The notes: generated by a model not told the origin, from the letters alone. A DNA stretch of 64,000 nt from Pseudomonas sp. M30-35 (GCF_002163625.1 NZ_CP020892.1:3038001-3102000), one strand, 5' to 3'. Positions 1 to 8,980 are shown, counted from the first letter of the stretch. Numbers and translations: made by a program.

Positions 1-859
1 TATGAAGGCCAAACAAGGCCGACACTCCGCCGTGGGTGACATGTACACCGCCACCGGCAAGACCGGCGAGCGGGAAGCCCAAGGCAACGACTGACTCGCC
101 GAGATCACAACCAGAACCTTGCTTGAACGAAACAGCCTTCAGACCTGGACATTCCAGTACTCTTAACAGCGCAAAATCATTACTGCGGTCGACTACCACT
201 GGCTCTGCACGGTAGCGCCCATCAAAAGAAGCGATGTGAATTTCCTGCATGCCTTCAATAACATGGGCACAGGTCAAAATGTGATGGGTTGAGACAGCGA
301 AACCGGTGCCCGTTGCACCACTACCTGTTCGACCCGATTCCGAAGGCATCGTGCGGCCCTTGGGGTGAGCCTCATCCATATCGAGCCCAATTCTACGGCC
401 CAGCGCCGCCAAACCGTATGCAGAGCCTTCAGCCAAGGCGCGAAACTTCCATAGACTATCACGCAGGTAATACTCACCGATGATGAGCGCAGACTCGCCG
501 TTGTCCTGTAGATCAAGCTTGCACTCGATCTGACCATCAATTTGCAGATGCAGGGTTTTAAGCGCGTTAACCGGGCCTGCGGCTGAGTAACTGTAGACAA
601 CTAAAAGCACGCGCTCAGCACCGTCCGGAAGCGCGGCCAAGTTGAGGCTGCAACCGACCTTTTCCGGCCCCCCGCTCCATTCCATCCAGCCTTGCGGAGT
701 TTGGAATAGCGCTGCCGGGCCTTTCGGCTGTCGCTTCTCATTAACCGGCAATATCGCAACGGCAGCGTACTCGCCAAACGCGTTGGCATCGCTGCACTCC
801 AGAGTCCACTCGCTCTGAGATCCCGATATTGCGGTGTTTGCGCCAGGCGCTAGCGCCAT
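1..859 (-). CDS. TerD domain fused to trypsin/HtrA-like protease (partial, runs off left edge)
   Basis: An open frame on the minus strand starts with ATG at 859, is preceded by an in-frame TAA and a GGAGG ribosome site, and stays open for 286 codons to base 1. Residues 15-162 look like a TerD domain: the C-terminal block (IIGEYYLRDSLWKFRALAEG, then GLAALGRRIGL) matches the usual TerD ending. The acidic calcium-binding loop typical of TerD (GDN...GDDE) is absent, replaced by WSGGPEKVG. After a short Gly/Ser/Thr linker (about 168-183) comes a chymotrypsin-fold protease: GTGFAVS, catalytic His199 in LTCAHV and Asp228 in NDFALLRV. The catalytic Ser motif should lie just beyond the window. It is 95 bp downstream of the ATP-grasp gene on the same strand, probably one operon. 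What it cleaves is unknown. The fold calls rest on motifs only. Confidence 0.75.
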   Translation of the reverse strand, partial: MALAPGANTAISGSQSEWTLECSDANAFGEYAAVAILPVNEKRQPKGPAALFQTPQGWMEWSGGPEKVGCSLNLAALPDGAERVLLVVYSYSAAGPVNALKTLHLQIDGQIECKLDLQDNGESALIIGEYYLRDSLWKFRALAEGSAYGLAALGRRIGLDMDEAHPKGRTMPSESGRTGSGATGTGFAVSTHHILTCAHVIEGMQEIHIASFDGRYRAEPVVVDRSNDFALLRVLECPGLKAVSFKQGSGCDLGESVVALGFPLAGLAGGGVHVTHGGVSALFGLH

Positions 860-954
860 CATTCTTTACGCCCTCCCTGACCGCTCATGCACTCTCCCTG
901 ATGCTCACTGGACCAACCGCAACAATATACGATCATACCGATAGCCATTCAGAA

Positions 955-1950
955 TCACACCGGCAAGGGTATAGCAACTGTGACGGCCTTCACCCGGACA
1001 TTCGCGAGCCAATCACTTTCGGGCTCTTTGAAACCCAATCTACGGGCAGCGAAGATGCCTGGCAAGTTGATACCAGTCGCGCGGGTATAACCGATCCCGC
1101 CTGAGTAGCGCGGGTTTATTTCCAATAAATGTGGCTTGCCGTCCGCGTCATCTCGCGTCTGGATATTGACGATACCGTCGCAGCCAAAGTGCTGAGCAGC
1201 CTTGACCGCCAACTCAACAGCCGCACCCTCGCGCTCGAATGTCTGATAAAGGCCTTTCTTGCGCCGCCCGACAAACGCAACAGTACGACCCGCTTCACAA
1301 ACCATGTCCACCGAACACTCGCTACCCGCCATGTACGGCATCACCAACATCGCAGGCTTGGTCTCAGTTGCAGCGTATGCCTGCAGATAAGTATCGAAAT
1401 TGACTTCACGCACACCTTTGGCAAAGCAGCTGAACGCATCTGCTTGCGGGTTGAAGCGCCAAAAGCCCTCGCCATAGATCCCGACAACAGGCTTGATGCA
1501 GACCTCACCCTGCGCCGCAAGGGTTGCATAGGCCGTGGCCAATTCCAGAGCATCAGTTACCGTGATTGCCGGCACACAATCCAAGCCGGCTTGCTCAGCC
1601 TGCGCCGTGAACAAGCTCTTGTCGTCGACGCAATTGAGGGCCTCAATCGACAGGCCACCGGTCACCAAAGTCAGGCCAGCAGCGTCAAATTGAGCACGTG
1701 CAGACTCAATCAAGCGGCCCTCGCGCCCAGCCAGTATGACTTTGATGTTGTTCTCCAGAGCGGTTTGCAGTACCCACTCGATCCGCTCTTGGCTGTCCGC
1801 TGGCTCGAAAAGGCTGACGTCAGCGAGCCCAGTAATTTCCGGCCGGGCCTGTCCGTGGGAGGCGAAGATTTTCACACCCGCAGGCAATGCCTCGCGCGCA
1901 CCTATGATGATGTCGCGTTGACTGGACTGCCCTTCGAGTAACCAAATCAT
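955..1950 (-). CDS. ATP-grasp family enzyme
   Basis: A 331-residue protein with ATP-grasp architecture: an N-terminal Rossmann-like pre-grasp half, a nucleotide-binding middle with CIKPVVGIYGEG, and the magnesium-ligand motif LLEINPRYSGGIG near residue 275-285. Such enzymes use ATP to join a carboxylate to an amine or thiol through an acyl-phosphate; the substrate here cannot be read. AGGAG precedes the ATG at 1950. It is followed on the same strand by the TerD-protease gene. ATP-grasp proteins are known companions of TerD proteins in Ter-type stress gene clusters, where a nucleoside- or peptide-like product has been proposed. Family call firm, specific role inferred. Confidence 0.85.
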   Translation of the reverse strand: MIWLLEGQSSQRDIIIGAREALPAGVKIFASHGQARPEITGLADVSLFEPADSQERIEWVLQTALENNIKVILAGREGRLIESARAQFDAAGLTLVTGGLSIEALNCVDDKSLFTAQAEQAGLDCVPAITVTDALELATAYATLAAQGEVCIKPVVGIYGEGFWRFNPQADAFSCFAKGVREVNFDTYLQAYAATETKPAMLVMPYMAGSECSVDMVCEAGRTVAFVGRRKKGLYQTFEREGAAVELAVKAAQHFGCDGIVNIQTRDDADGKPHLLEINPRYSGGIGYTRATGINLPGIFAARRLGFKEPESDWLANVRVKAVTVAIPLPV

Positions 1951-2574
1951 CTGGAGCTCCTAAATATGTGCACGTGCGCAGCAGCTAACCTTTGTGAGGC
2001 AGCAGTTGCGGGTCTCCAATGGAGGGAAAGGACGGAGATGTCCGATCTCAGCGCTCATTAGGGCGACGTGTAATGCCGGTGTCGATTTGTCAGAGCGACT
2101 ACGACGCCGGAACGATTGGCGCTTGGGAAAGAAGCTCGACGCTCTAAAAACTTTTTCACACTCAGCTCGCGAATGGGCTCATGCCTAGTTAAAAGAGATG
2201 TCCACTGTCCGTGCACAGGTGTCCGCTTAGTTGATTCAAGCAGTCAATAATATCAGCTTGCCTAGCGACTAAAACGACTAGCAAAACCTTGTATCAATTG
2301 ACTGTTACAACAAGAAGATACGCCAATAAAGCCGCCTCAAGTGCGCTGCAAACACTGGCTCAGCAGCGTGCAACAACCTCTCCTAAATGCCAATGAGTCG
2401 AGTTGACGCGCCCAAGCAGGGCTAACCAGCAGAAACCTCACTGCCTCCTCCATGTTGGAGTAATGTTGTTTGAACGACTTCTATCGCCGGATATCTGATC
2501 TATATACAAGTAAACATCTGACCTTGATCCGGGAAATGAGGCAAAATCCTGCTAATTACAAATGGAGTGTCTAC
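1951..2574. other. Intergenic region, 624 bp
   Basis: Lies between the divergent ATP-grasp and DUF1523 genes. The only open frames are short, start with weak codons and lack recognisable motifs or ribosome sites. It should hold the promoters of both flanking genes. A TTGACT hexamer occurs at about 2299, but no convincing -10 follows at 16-18 bp. Confidence 0.5.
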
Positions 2575-3114
2575 ATGAAGTGGTTAAAAGGGCTGGTACT
2601 GGGCGCGCTCATTCTGGTGGTTGGCGCCAGTGCACTGGGACTGTTTTACATACTGCCTCAGCATGATGTGGTACTGATCACAGGTGTCGAGGTCAAACGC
2701 GTCGACCATGACGGCGTGATCAATGCCGAGAACCCTGCGGACGGCCCTACCCGGGACGTCTACTTTATTAATACCGAGAACCCAGACAGCAAAAAAGTTG
2801 TGGTCTATCGCAACGAAGATACCGGCTGGGGCTTCCCTTGGTACTTCAAGTTTGACTCGGCTGACGAGCAGGCCAAAGCCCAAGGCTACTCACGTGATAC
2901 GGAGCAATTGGCGCTGATCCGTTACTACGGCTGGCGAATCCAGATACTGTCGGTTTTCCCAAACATCACCCAAATCGAGGCGACCAACAGCCGCGCCGAA
3001 CCGTTTCCTTGGTTCAATACAATTTTCTTCAGCGTGCTCTTGCTGCTGGCGATTTTCATAGCCATTAACGTAAAACGCCGCAACAAGCGTCGCAACCAAG
3101 TCGTTGCAAGCTGA
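2575..3114 (+). CDS. DUF1523 family membrane protein
   Basis: A 179-residue protein of unknown function. A transmembrane helix covers about residues 4-25, followed by a conserved extracytoplasmic domain with VVLITGVEVKRVD, DVYFINTE and VVYRNEDTGWGFPWYFKFD, the signature of DUF1523. A second hydrophobic helix (about 150-168) and a very basic tail (KRRNKRRNQ) follow, so both ends should face the cytoplasm. The frame is open back to 2470, but ATG 2575 has GGAG at a suitable distance and gives the family's usual start right before the first helix. It stands alone, divergent from the ATP-grasp gene. Confidence 0.8.
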   Translation: MKWLKGLVLGALILVVGASALGLFYILPQHDVVLITGVEVKRVDHDGVINAENPADGPTRDVYFINTENPDSKKVVVYRNEDTGWGFPWYFKFDSADEQAKAQGYSRDTEQLALIRYYGWRIQILSVFPNITQIEATNSRAEPFPWFNTIFFSVLLLLAIFIAINVKRRNKRRNQVVAS

Positions 3115-3183
3115 GAAACCCAAGCCGATAAACAGCTGACCAGGGCGCAGGCGCTTACTCCCGACAGGGAATCGCCGGCCCCA

Positions 3184-4173
3184 TCAGTTGCGCTCTATTG
3201 GCGTCGAGGTCAGTTCGAATGGACTGTTGCTGCGGCGCTGATTGCGGTCTTCACGCGGGGTGGCGCCAAAGAAGTTACGGTAGGCGCTGGAGAAGTGCGG
3301 GCCAGATGAGAAACCACACGACAAGCCAATCTGAATAATCGACTTACTGGTTTGCATCAGCAATTGGCGCGCCTTGTTGAGGCGCAGCTCAAGGTAATAC
3401 TGGCTCGGCACCCGATTGAGATACTGCTTGAAGATACGCTCCAGCTGACGACGTGAGACGCAAACGTGCTGGGCGATTTCATCAGTGGTCAGCGGCTCCT
3501 CGATATTAGCTTCCATCAGCAACACTGCTTGAGTCAGCTTAGGATGGCTCGAACCCAAGCGATTCTGCAGCGGAATCCGCTGACGCTCGCCGCCCTCACG
3601 AATACGTTCAACCACCAACTCCTCGCTGACAGCACCAGCAAGCTCGGCTCCGTGGTCACGCGCCAACAACGCCAGCAGCAAATCCATCACCGCCATGCCG
3701 CCACAGGCGGTCAAGCGGTCGCGATCCCAATCGAACAAGTGGCTGGTGGCAATGACTTTAGGAAAGCGCTCTGTAAAGTCATCCTGCCAGCGCCAGTGCA
3801 CAGAGGCGCGATAGCCATCAAGCAAACCTATTTGCGCCAGCGGGTAGACTCCAGCAGCGATTGAGCCAATCACACAACCGCTACGCACCATCTGCTTAAT
3901 CGCGCTCGACAACCCCGGCGCAATGCTTGCTGGCGGCTCATCTGCCAGCAAAAACAGACGCTGCAAACCTTCAAGCTTCCCCGCCCAAGGCTCACCCGGC
4001 AGCGTCCAGCCACCCGTTGAGGCCTCAGCCTGCGGCTCGGCTTGCAAGAAGGTCAGTTCGTAGACCACTTCAGGGTGAACACGCTGCGCAACACGCAACG
4101 CTTCCTCAGCCATCGCCAGGGTTAGCGGCTTGGTGGAGGGCCAGATCAGGAAGCCAATTCGGTGGGAGTTCAT
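3184..4173 (-). CDS. argR: ArgR, AraC-family arginine regulator
   Basis: A 329-residue regulator with an N-terminal DJ-1/glutamine-amidotransferase-like sensing domain (starting RIGFLIWPSTKPLTLAMAEE) and a C-terminal AraC HTH pair (about 215-315: TTDEIAQHVCVSRRQLERIF, then IGLSCGFSSGPHFSSAYRNF). In Pseudomonas, ArgR responds to arginine, activates arginine catabolism and uptake and represses biosynthesis; it is unrelated to the E. coli ArgR repressor. It is the last gene of the aotJQMOP-argR cluster, as in P. aeruginosa, 70 bp after aotP with a strong hairpin between. Start ATG 4173 fits the family N-terminus. Confidence 0.95.
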   Translation of the reverse strand: MNSHRIGFLIWPSTKPLTLAMAEEALRVAQRVHPEVVYELTFLQAEPQAEASTGGWTLPGEPWAGKLEGLQRLFLLADEPPASIAPGLSSAIKQMVRSGCVIGSIAAGVYPLAQIGLLDGYRASVHWRWQDDFTERFPKVIATSHLFDWDRDRLTACGGMAVMDLLLALLARDHGAELAGAVSEELVVERIREGGERQRIPLQNRLGSSHPKLTQAVLLMEANIEEPLTTDEIAQHVCVSRRQLERIFKQYLNRVPSQYYLELRLNKARQLLMQTSKSIIQIGLSCGFSSGPHFSSAYRNFFGATPREDRNQRRSNSPFELTSTPIERN

Positions 4174-4197
4174 TCGGGGCAGTTTAGCTCTGTTATA

Positions 4198-4227
4198 GGG
4201 TCACTGAGCAACGCTCGCCAGTGACCC
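4198..4227 (-). terminator. Hairpin between aotP and argR (possible attenuator)
   Basis: A 9-bp perfect stem, GGGTCACTG (4198-4206) with CAGTGACCC (4219-4227), and a 12-nt loop in the 70-bp gap between aotP and argR. No T-run follows in the transcribed direction, so complete rho-independent termination is unlikely. It could slow or partly stop transcription, or protect the upstream mRNA. Confidence 0.5.
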
Positions 4228-4243
4228 CACGCAATTAAGGTGC

Positions 4244-5008
4244 TTATTTTAGGCTACCGGAGAGAAACTGCTTAAGGCGATCGGATTGCGGATTCGCCAA
4301 CACTTCACGTGGGCAACCGCGCTCTTCAACTACACCTTTATGCAAAAACACAAGTTGGTTTGACACTTCACGGGCAAAGCCCATTTCGTGCGTTACAACC
4401 ACCATGGTACGCCCCTCTTGGGCAAGGTCTTGCATAACTTTGAGCACTTCACCGACCAACTCCGGATCCAGTGCTGAAGTAGGCTCATCGAACAGCATCA
4501 CTTCGGGCTCCATGGCCAGCGCGCGAGCAATGGCTACACGCTGCTGCTCACCGCCGGACATGTGCGCCGGATACGCCTCTTTGCGATGGGCTACGCCGAC
4601 TTGGTTCAAGTAGTGTTCAGCTTTCTCAAGCGCTTCTTTCTTCGACATGCCCAGCACGTGGATCGGCGCTTCGATGACGTTTTCCAAGGCGCTCATATGC
4701 GACCACAGATTGAAGTGCTGAAATACCATCGCCAGGCGCGAGCGCATGCGCTGCAGCTGCTTGGGGTCTGCCGCTTTAAGCGCGCCGTCTTTATTGGGTA
4801 CCAGTTTCAGCTCTTCGTTGTTGAGCAGAATCTTGCCGCCATGCGGCTGCTCAAGCATGTTGATGCAACGCAGAAAAGTACTTTTACCGGAACCACTGGA
4901 ACCAATAATACTGATCACATCACCGGCTTTGGCCGCCAGCGATACACCCTTCAGCACTTCATGGCTGCCATAGCGCTTGTGCAAGTCTTGAACTTCAAGT
5001 TTGTACAT
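4244..5008 (-). CDS. aotP: AotP, arginine/ornithine ABC transporter ATPase
   Basis: A 254-residue cytoplasmic ATPase powering uptake of basic amino acids through AotQM. Walker [10 protein letters not shown] is at 36-44, the ABC signature MSGGEQ at 150-155 and Walker [13 protein letters not shown] at 170-181; the switch His is in VVTHEMGFA. Full length for polar amino acid transporter ATPases. It lies 26 bp after aotO and before argR in the aotJQMOP-argR order. Arginine/ornithine specificity comes from synteny and family, not from the ATPase itself. Confidence 0.95.
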   Translation of the reverse strand: MYKLEVQDLHKRYGSHEVLKGVSLAAKAGDVISIIGSSGSGKSTFLRCINMLEQPHGGKILLNNEELKLVPNKDGALKAADPKQLQRMRSRLAMVFQHFNLWSHMSALENVIEAPIHVLGMSKKEALEKAEHYLNQVGVAHRKEAYPAHMSGGEQQRVAIARALAMEPEVMLFDEPTSALDPELVGEVLKVMQDLAQEGRTMVVVTHEMGFAREVSNQLVFLHKGVVEERGCPREVLANPQSDRLKQFLSGSLK

Positions 5009-5034
5009 GGTGTCGACTCTCGAATGCAGTGAAA

Positions 5035-6147
5035 TCAGTCGCTGAGTAAGCGGCCCTGACGTATAGATTGATGTCCGGCCACCTTGGCCAACCAGCGTCC
5101 CGGCTGGGCAAAACGCATGCGTTCAATCGCGAAGATCACACCTGAAGTACCTGCGCAAACCACGCTGTGCTGGTCGTCGAGCGGATCGATCACTTCAAAT
5201 ACCGGAGTTCCGGCCTCTACATAAGCGCCAGCAGATTGCAGGAAACTCACCACACCCGAATGCGGTGGATAAAGCATTTCAGTACCGGCAAACGGCACGG
5301 CATCGCAGCAATCTTCTGGTGCTGCTGGCCACTGCCCGCTGATTAAGCCTTGCTCTGCGAGAAACGCCAAAATCGATTCAGCATCAGCACAGGCCTGATC
5401 GCGCTCAGTGCGCTCCATTCCACCCAGCTCGACGGTCGTTGCGATGCATACCGGTTCAATTTTGGCTTCCGGGAAGCGCTGGGCCAAACGTAACCAAGGC
5501 CCCGAACAAGCCTCATCAAAAGATGAACCGCCAGAATCTTCAGCGAGCAGCACAGTTCCCGCATGCAGACGAGCCGCGAGCGAACGTAATTGCGCCCAGT
5601 GCTGGGGTATCGCATACAGATGCACAACCGCTTCAAAGTCACAATGCAGATCAAGCACCACGTCGGCATCACAGGCGTGCAGCTGCAATAAGCGCTGCAT
5701 GCCTTCGAGCTGCGATTGAGCGGGCGCTAACGCCTTGAGCGCATCACGCATCACGGCGCGTATCAGTTGCGTATTAGCCGCCACATCGGCGCCCAACTTA
5801 CCTTCGAGCTGAGGTGCGATTACATCAGCCAGATCAACAAAGTCACGGTTGAAGTTATGACCGCTGCTCAACTCAAAACGGCCTTGATGCTGACCTTGAA
5901 CCATTTGCCCAAGACCGATGGGGTTGGCAACTGGCACCAGCTCGATCACAGCATTGAGCTGGCCTTGCTGCTCAAGCTCAAGCAAGCGACGTTTAAGCTC
6001 TACCGCAACACGCATGCCGGGTAATTCATCAGCGTGCAGTGAGGCCTGAATATAGACTTTTCGCTCGCCGCTGCCGAAGCTGAACACCGACAGTCGGCGC
6101 TCGGTGCCGGGCGTGCTCCAAGGCAATAGATGATCAATACGCTGCAT
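5035..6147 (-). CDS. aotO: AotO, succinylglutamate desuccinylase/aspartoacylase-like protein
   Basis: A 370-residue member of the M14-related zinc acylase family (AstE/AspA-like). The early zinc-ligand motif HADE lies in [17 protein letters not shown], arginine-type substrate residues are plausible in [11 protein letters not shown], and a further His ligand lies in [14 protein letters not shown] lipoyl-like C-terminal domain (about 285-360) is typical of longer members. It is encoded inside the arginine transport operon, between aotM and aotP. In P. aeruginosa the equivalent gene was reported as not needed for transport, so it may deacylate an arginine-derived compound; that role is unproven. 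Confidence 0.85.
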   Translation of the reverse strand: MQRIDHLLPWSTPGTERRLSVFSFGSGERKVYIQASLHADELPGMRVAVELKRRLLELEQQGQLNAVIELVPVANPIGLGQMVQGQHQGRFELSSGHNFNRDFVDLADVIAPQLEGKLGADVAANTQLIRAVMRDALKALAPAQSQLEGMQRLLQLHACDADVVLDLHCDFEAVVHLYAIPQHWAQLRSLAARLHAGTVLLAEDSGGSSFDEACSGPWLRLAQRFPEAKIEPVCIATTVELGGMERTERDQACADAESILAFLAEQGLISGQWPAAPEDCCDAVPFAGTEMLYPPHSGVVSFLQSAGAYVEAGTPVFEVIDPLDDQHSVVCAGTSGVIFAIERMRFAQPGRWLAKVAGHQSIRQGRLLSD

Positions 6148-6157
6148 CAGCCTCTCC

Positions 6158-6856
6158 TCAATGCTTACGCGGGGCCAGATAGGCCAACCAGCGACGCTCG
6201 GCCAACTTGAACAGGCGCACCAGAATGAAGGTCAGGCATAGGTAGAACACGCCCGCTGTGATGAACGCTTCAAACGGTAAGTAGTACTGCGAGCTGACCG
6301 TGCGCGCAGCGCCCGTAATGTCGATCAAGGTCACGATCGAGGCCAGACTTGTGGTGTGCAGCATCATGATGACTTCGTTGCTGTACTGCGGCAACGCACG
6401 CCGAATAGCCGACGGCAGCAAGATACGGCGATACAGTTTGACCCGTGACATGCCCATGGCCTTGGCCGCCTCGATTTCGCCATGCGGCGTCGCCTTGAGA
6501 CTGCCCGCAAGAATCTCAGCGGTATAAGCGCTGGTGTTGATCGAAAATGCAACGCAAGCGCAGAACGCTGCATTAGAGAAGTACGGCCACAGCACGCTTT
6601 CACGAATGACCTCGAACTGAGCCAGACCGTAATAGATCAGAAACAGCTGCACCAGCATCGGCGTACCGCGAATGACATACGTGTAGAGCCAGGCCGGAAA
6701 GTTAATCCAGACCGATTTGGAGATGCGCATCAATGCCAGCGGAATCGCCAGCATCAAACCAAAAAACAGAGAGATCAGCAGTAACTTCAGGGTCACCAAA
6801 ACGCCGCCGAAATAAAGTGGCAGGCTGTCCCAAATAACGTTGTAATCGAAAATCAT
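6158..6856 (-). CDS. aotM: AotM, arginine/ornithine ABC transporter permease
   Basis: A 232-residue inner-membrane permease of the His/Glu/Gln/Arg/opine family. Several hydrophobic helices are visible, with the cytoplasmic EAA loop GEIEAAKAMGMSRVKLYRRI near residues 126-145, which contacts the ATPase AotP. It should pair with AotQ to form the pore. It lies 16 bp after aotQ and 10 bp before aotO in the operon. Start ATG 6856 gives a normal N-terminus for the family (MIFDYNVIWDSLPLYFGG). Confidence 0.93.
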   Translation of the reverse strand: MIFDYNVIWDSLPLYFGGVLVTLKLLLISLFFGLMLAIPLALMRISKSVWINFPAWLYTYVIRGTPMLVQLFLIYYGLAQFEVIRESVLWPYFSNAAFCACVAFSINTSAYTAEILAGSLKATPHGEIEAAKAMGMSRVKLYRRILLPSAIRRALPQYSNEVIMMLHTTSLASIVTLIDITGAARTVSSQYYLPFEAFITAGVFYLCLTFILVRLFKLAERRWLAYLAPRKH

Positions 6857-6872
6857 AAGTGCGCTCCCCTAC

Positions 6873-7562
6873 TCAAAGATCAGCGGCTTTAGTGCCGACC
6901 GAGTAACGTTTTTCGAGAAAACGCAGAGCCAGCAGTGACACGCTGGTCAGCACCAGGTACAGCGCTGCGACTGCCAGATAAAAAGTAAAAGGCTCACGCG
7001 TAGCATCTGCTGCGCTTTTAGCCTTGAACATCATATCTTGCAGACCCACGACCGAAATCAGCGCCGTGGCTTTGGTCAGCACCAACCAGTTGTTGGTGAA
7101 ACCGGGAATTGCAAAACGAATCATTTGTGGCACAAGAATGCGAAAGAACACCTTGAGATTGCTCATGCCATAAGCAACGCCAGCCTCCGCCTGCCCTTTA
7201 GGGATCGCCATGAAAGCGCCACGAAAGGTTTCAGACAGGTACGCGCCAAAGATAAAGCCCATGGTGAAGACACCCGCTACAAACGGGTTGATGTCGATGT
7301 AATCGTCATAACCGAGCATCGGCGCGACACGATTGACCATGTCCTGACCGCCGTAAAAAATCAGCAGGATCAGTACCAGATCGGGAATACCGCGAACAAC
7401 CGTAGCGTAGGTTTCGCCCAGTATTGCCAGCCATTTAATCGGCGACAGACGAAAAGCCGCACCCAACAAGCCGAGAACAGTCGCCACTGCCATTGAGGTC
7501 AGGGCCAAAATTACGGTTAGCCAAGCACCGTCAAGAATGGTCGAACCATAGCCATTGAGCAT
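6873..7562 (-). CDS. aotQ: AotQ, arginine/ornithine ABC transporter permease
   Basis: A 229-residue inner-membrane permease, partner of AotM. It has the EAA motif GQAEAGVAYGMSNLKVFFRI around residues 122-141, typical of polar amino acid importers, and about five hydrophobic segments. It follows aotJ after a 151-bp gap rich in stem-loops, which may lower its expression relative to the binding protein. ATG 7562 is the natural start (MLNGYGSTILDGAWLTV). Confidence 0.93.
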   Translation of the reverse strand: MLNGYGSTILDGAWLTVILALTSMAVATVLGLLGAAFRLSPIKWLAILGETYATVVRGIPDLVLILLIFYGGQDMVNRVAPMLGYDDYIDINPFVAGVFTMGFIFGAYLSETFRGAFMAIPKGQAEAGVAYGMSNLKVFFRILVPQMIRFAIPGFTNNWLVLTKATALISVVGLQDMMFKAKSAADATREPFTFYLAVAALYLVLTSVSLLALRFLEKRYSVGTKAADL

Positions 7563-7581
7563 GCTCTTGTTTCCTCATGCA

Positions 7582-7701
7582 GGCGCCGGGCGGCGCCGAA
7601 GAGTACATCGAAAAGTGGCGCATACCGTGCAGTGCAAAACACTGCACAGCTTACGTTCACCAACGGATTGAGATGTGCACGTTATCCGTGTGCGCCACTT
7701 T
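7582..7701 (-). promoter_or_regulatory. Structured intercistronic region between aotJ and aotQ
   Basis: Three strong pairings lie in the 151-bp aotJ-aotQ gap. An outer 11-bp stem pairs AAAGTGGCGCA (7612-7622) with TGCGCCACTTT (7691-7701). Inside it is a perfect hairpin GTGCAGTG (7627-7634) / CACTGCAC (7640-7647). A third hairpin, GGCGCC/GGCGCC, is at 7582-7597. Such structures after a binding-protein gene commonly protect the upstream mRNA 3' end and lower downstream expression; this function is inferred. Confidence 0.65.
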
Positions 7702-7713
7702 CACTTGAGGCGA

Positions 7714-8493
7714 TTATTCGCCGTAGACGTCAAAGTCGAAGTACTTGTCCTGAACTTCCTTGTACTTACCGTTAGCACGGATGTCTTCAATGGCAGTGCT
7801 GATTTTGTTCGCCAGCTCAGTGTCGCCTTTACGTACAGCGATGCCAGCACCTTGACCGAAATACTTCTTATCGTTTAAGTCCGGGCCTACCAGCGCGTAG
7901 CCTTTGCCAGCGTCAGTCTTGAGGAAGCCATCATCGATGTTGACAGCGTCAGCCAGGGTTGCGTCGACGCGACCTGCGGTGAGATCAAGAAAAATCTCGT
8001 TCTGCGAGCTGTAGCGGACCACTTCAACCCCAGCCGGTGCCAACACATCGGTGGCGTAACGATCGTAGATCGAGGCGCGCTGAACACCGACCTTTTTACC
8101 TTTGAGATCAACCTTTGGATCATTGATCACAGTGCCGGCCTTCATCGCCAGCTTGGCTGGGGTGTGATAGTACTTCTTGGAAAAATCTACCGACTTCAAA
8201 CGGTCTTCGGTAATGGTCAGAGAAGACAATACAGCGTCGAACTTACGAACCTTCAGAGCGGGGATCAGGCCGTCGAACTCCTGCTCGATCCACGTACACT
8301 TAACCTGCATTTGCTCGCACAAAGCATTGCCGATGTCGTAATCAAAGCCAGTGATCTGGCCTTCCGGAGTTTTGAAGGCAAACGGTGGGAATGCGGCTTC
8401 AATACCGATGCGCAGTGGTTTTGCATCATCAGCCATGGCCAGTGGCGACAGAACGGATAGCGCCAGTGCGCCGAGAAGTGCAATCTTCTTCAT
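7714..8493 (-). CDS. aotJ: AotJ, periplasmic arginine/ornithine-binding protein
   Basis: A 259-residue solute-binding protein of family 3. Its signal peptide MKKIALLGALALSVLSPLAMA should be cleaved near residue 21-22; the mature part starts with DDAKPLRIGIEAAFPPFAF and contains FDYDIGNALC, a typical amino-acid binding lobe. It captures basic amino acids in the periplasm and delivers them to AotQM. The frame is open to 8553, but ATG 8493 has AAGGAG at the right distance and starts the signal peptide exactly. First gene of the aot operon, behind an ArgR-like site. Confidence 0.95.
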   Translation of the reverse strand: MKKIALLGALALSVLSPLAMADDAKPLRIGIEAAFPPFAFKTPEGQITGFDYDIGNALCEQMQVKCTWIEQEFDGLIPALKVRKFDAVLSSLTITEDRLKSVDFSKKYYHTPAKLAMKAGTVINDPKVDLKGKKVGVQRASIYDRYATDVLAPAGVEVVRYSSQNEIFLDLTAGRVDATLADAVNIDDGFLKTDAGKGYALVGPDLNDKKYFGQGAGIAVRKGDTELANKISTAIEDIRANGKYKEVQDKYFDFDVYGE

Positions 8494-8627
8494 CTTGTGA
8501 CTCCTTCGAGAGGGAATGGCATCGGATGGCAGTGGATAAGTGCATTCAGCCATATATGAATTGTAGTTAACTCGCCATCAAACTACGCAGTGCGCAGGCA
8601 ATGTACGGCTTCGGCTGAGTGTGCGGC

Positions 8628-8670
8628 ATTCTAGCGAGAGGCTGAAACTGTATATTTCTTCAATGCGACA
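8628..8670 (-). promoter_or_regulatory. Putative ArgR half-site and aotJ promoter
   Basis: Read on the minus strand, TGTCGC (8670-8665) is followed by 8 bases and AA (8656-8655), matching the Pseudomonas ArgR consensus TGTCGC-N8-AA. A -10-like TAGAAT lies at 8633-8628, putting the site over the expected -35, as for an activator contacting RNA polymerase. The second ArgR half-site is not obvious. Confidence 0.5.
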
Positions 8671-8980
8671 AGTAATTACAAATGCACCTAAGGCGCCTTG
8701 GCAGGCGATTGACATCCCGAGCAAAAAATGCGTAGGAAGAATTGAAATCCAACCAATTATAAAAGCAATATCGACGCCAATATTTTAAGACCCTTTATTC
8801 CACGGGCCTAATTGGCTAATTTTATTTCAAAAGCCAAGTATTTTCAGCATTTAAAATGCGCAAAGTGTTCCCATGCGCCCCAATTAGGCGCAACAGTGTT
8901 ACGCATCGCTGGATGATTTAAAGCTTGTTGCAGGGCCGCGACCCTTTCGCGACCTCGGTATCAAGCAGATTAATCGGTGC

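Noticed and set aside
1129..1941. 270-codon plus-strand frame opposite the ATP-grasp gene
   Set aside because: Low-complexity shadow of a gene with clear family motifs on the other strand; no motif or ribosome site.
1994..2188. 64-codon frame in the intergenic region upstream of DUF1523
   Set aside because: Starts with a weak codon, lacks a ribosome site and any motif.
2191..2228. CTGTCCGTGCACAG as a LexA box
   Set aside because: Spacing is CTG-N8-CAG instead of CTG-N10-CAG.
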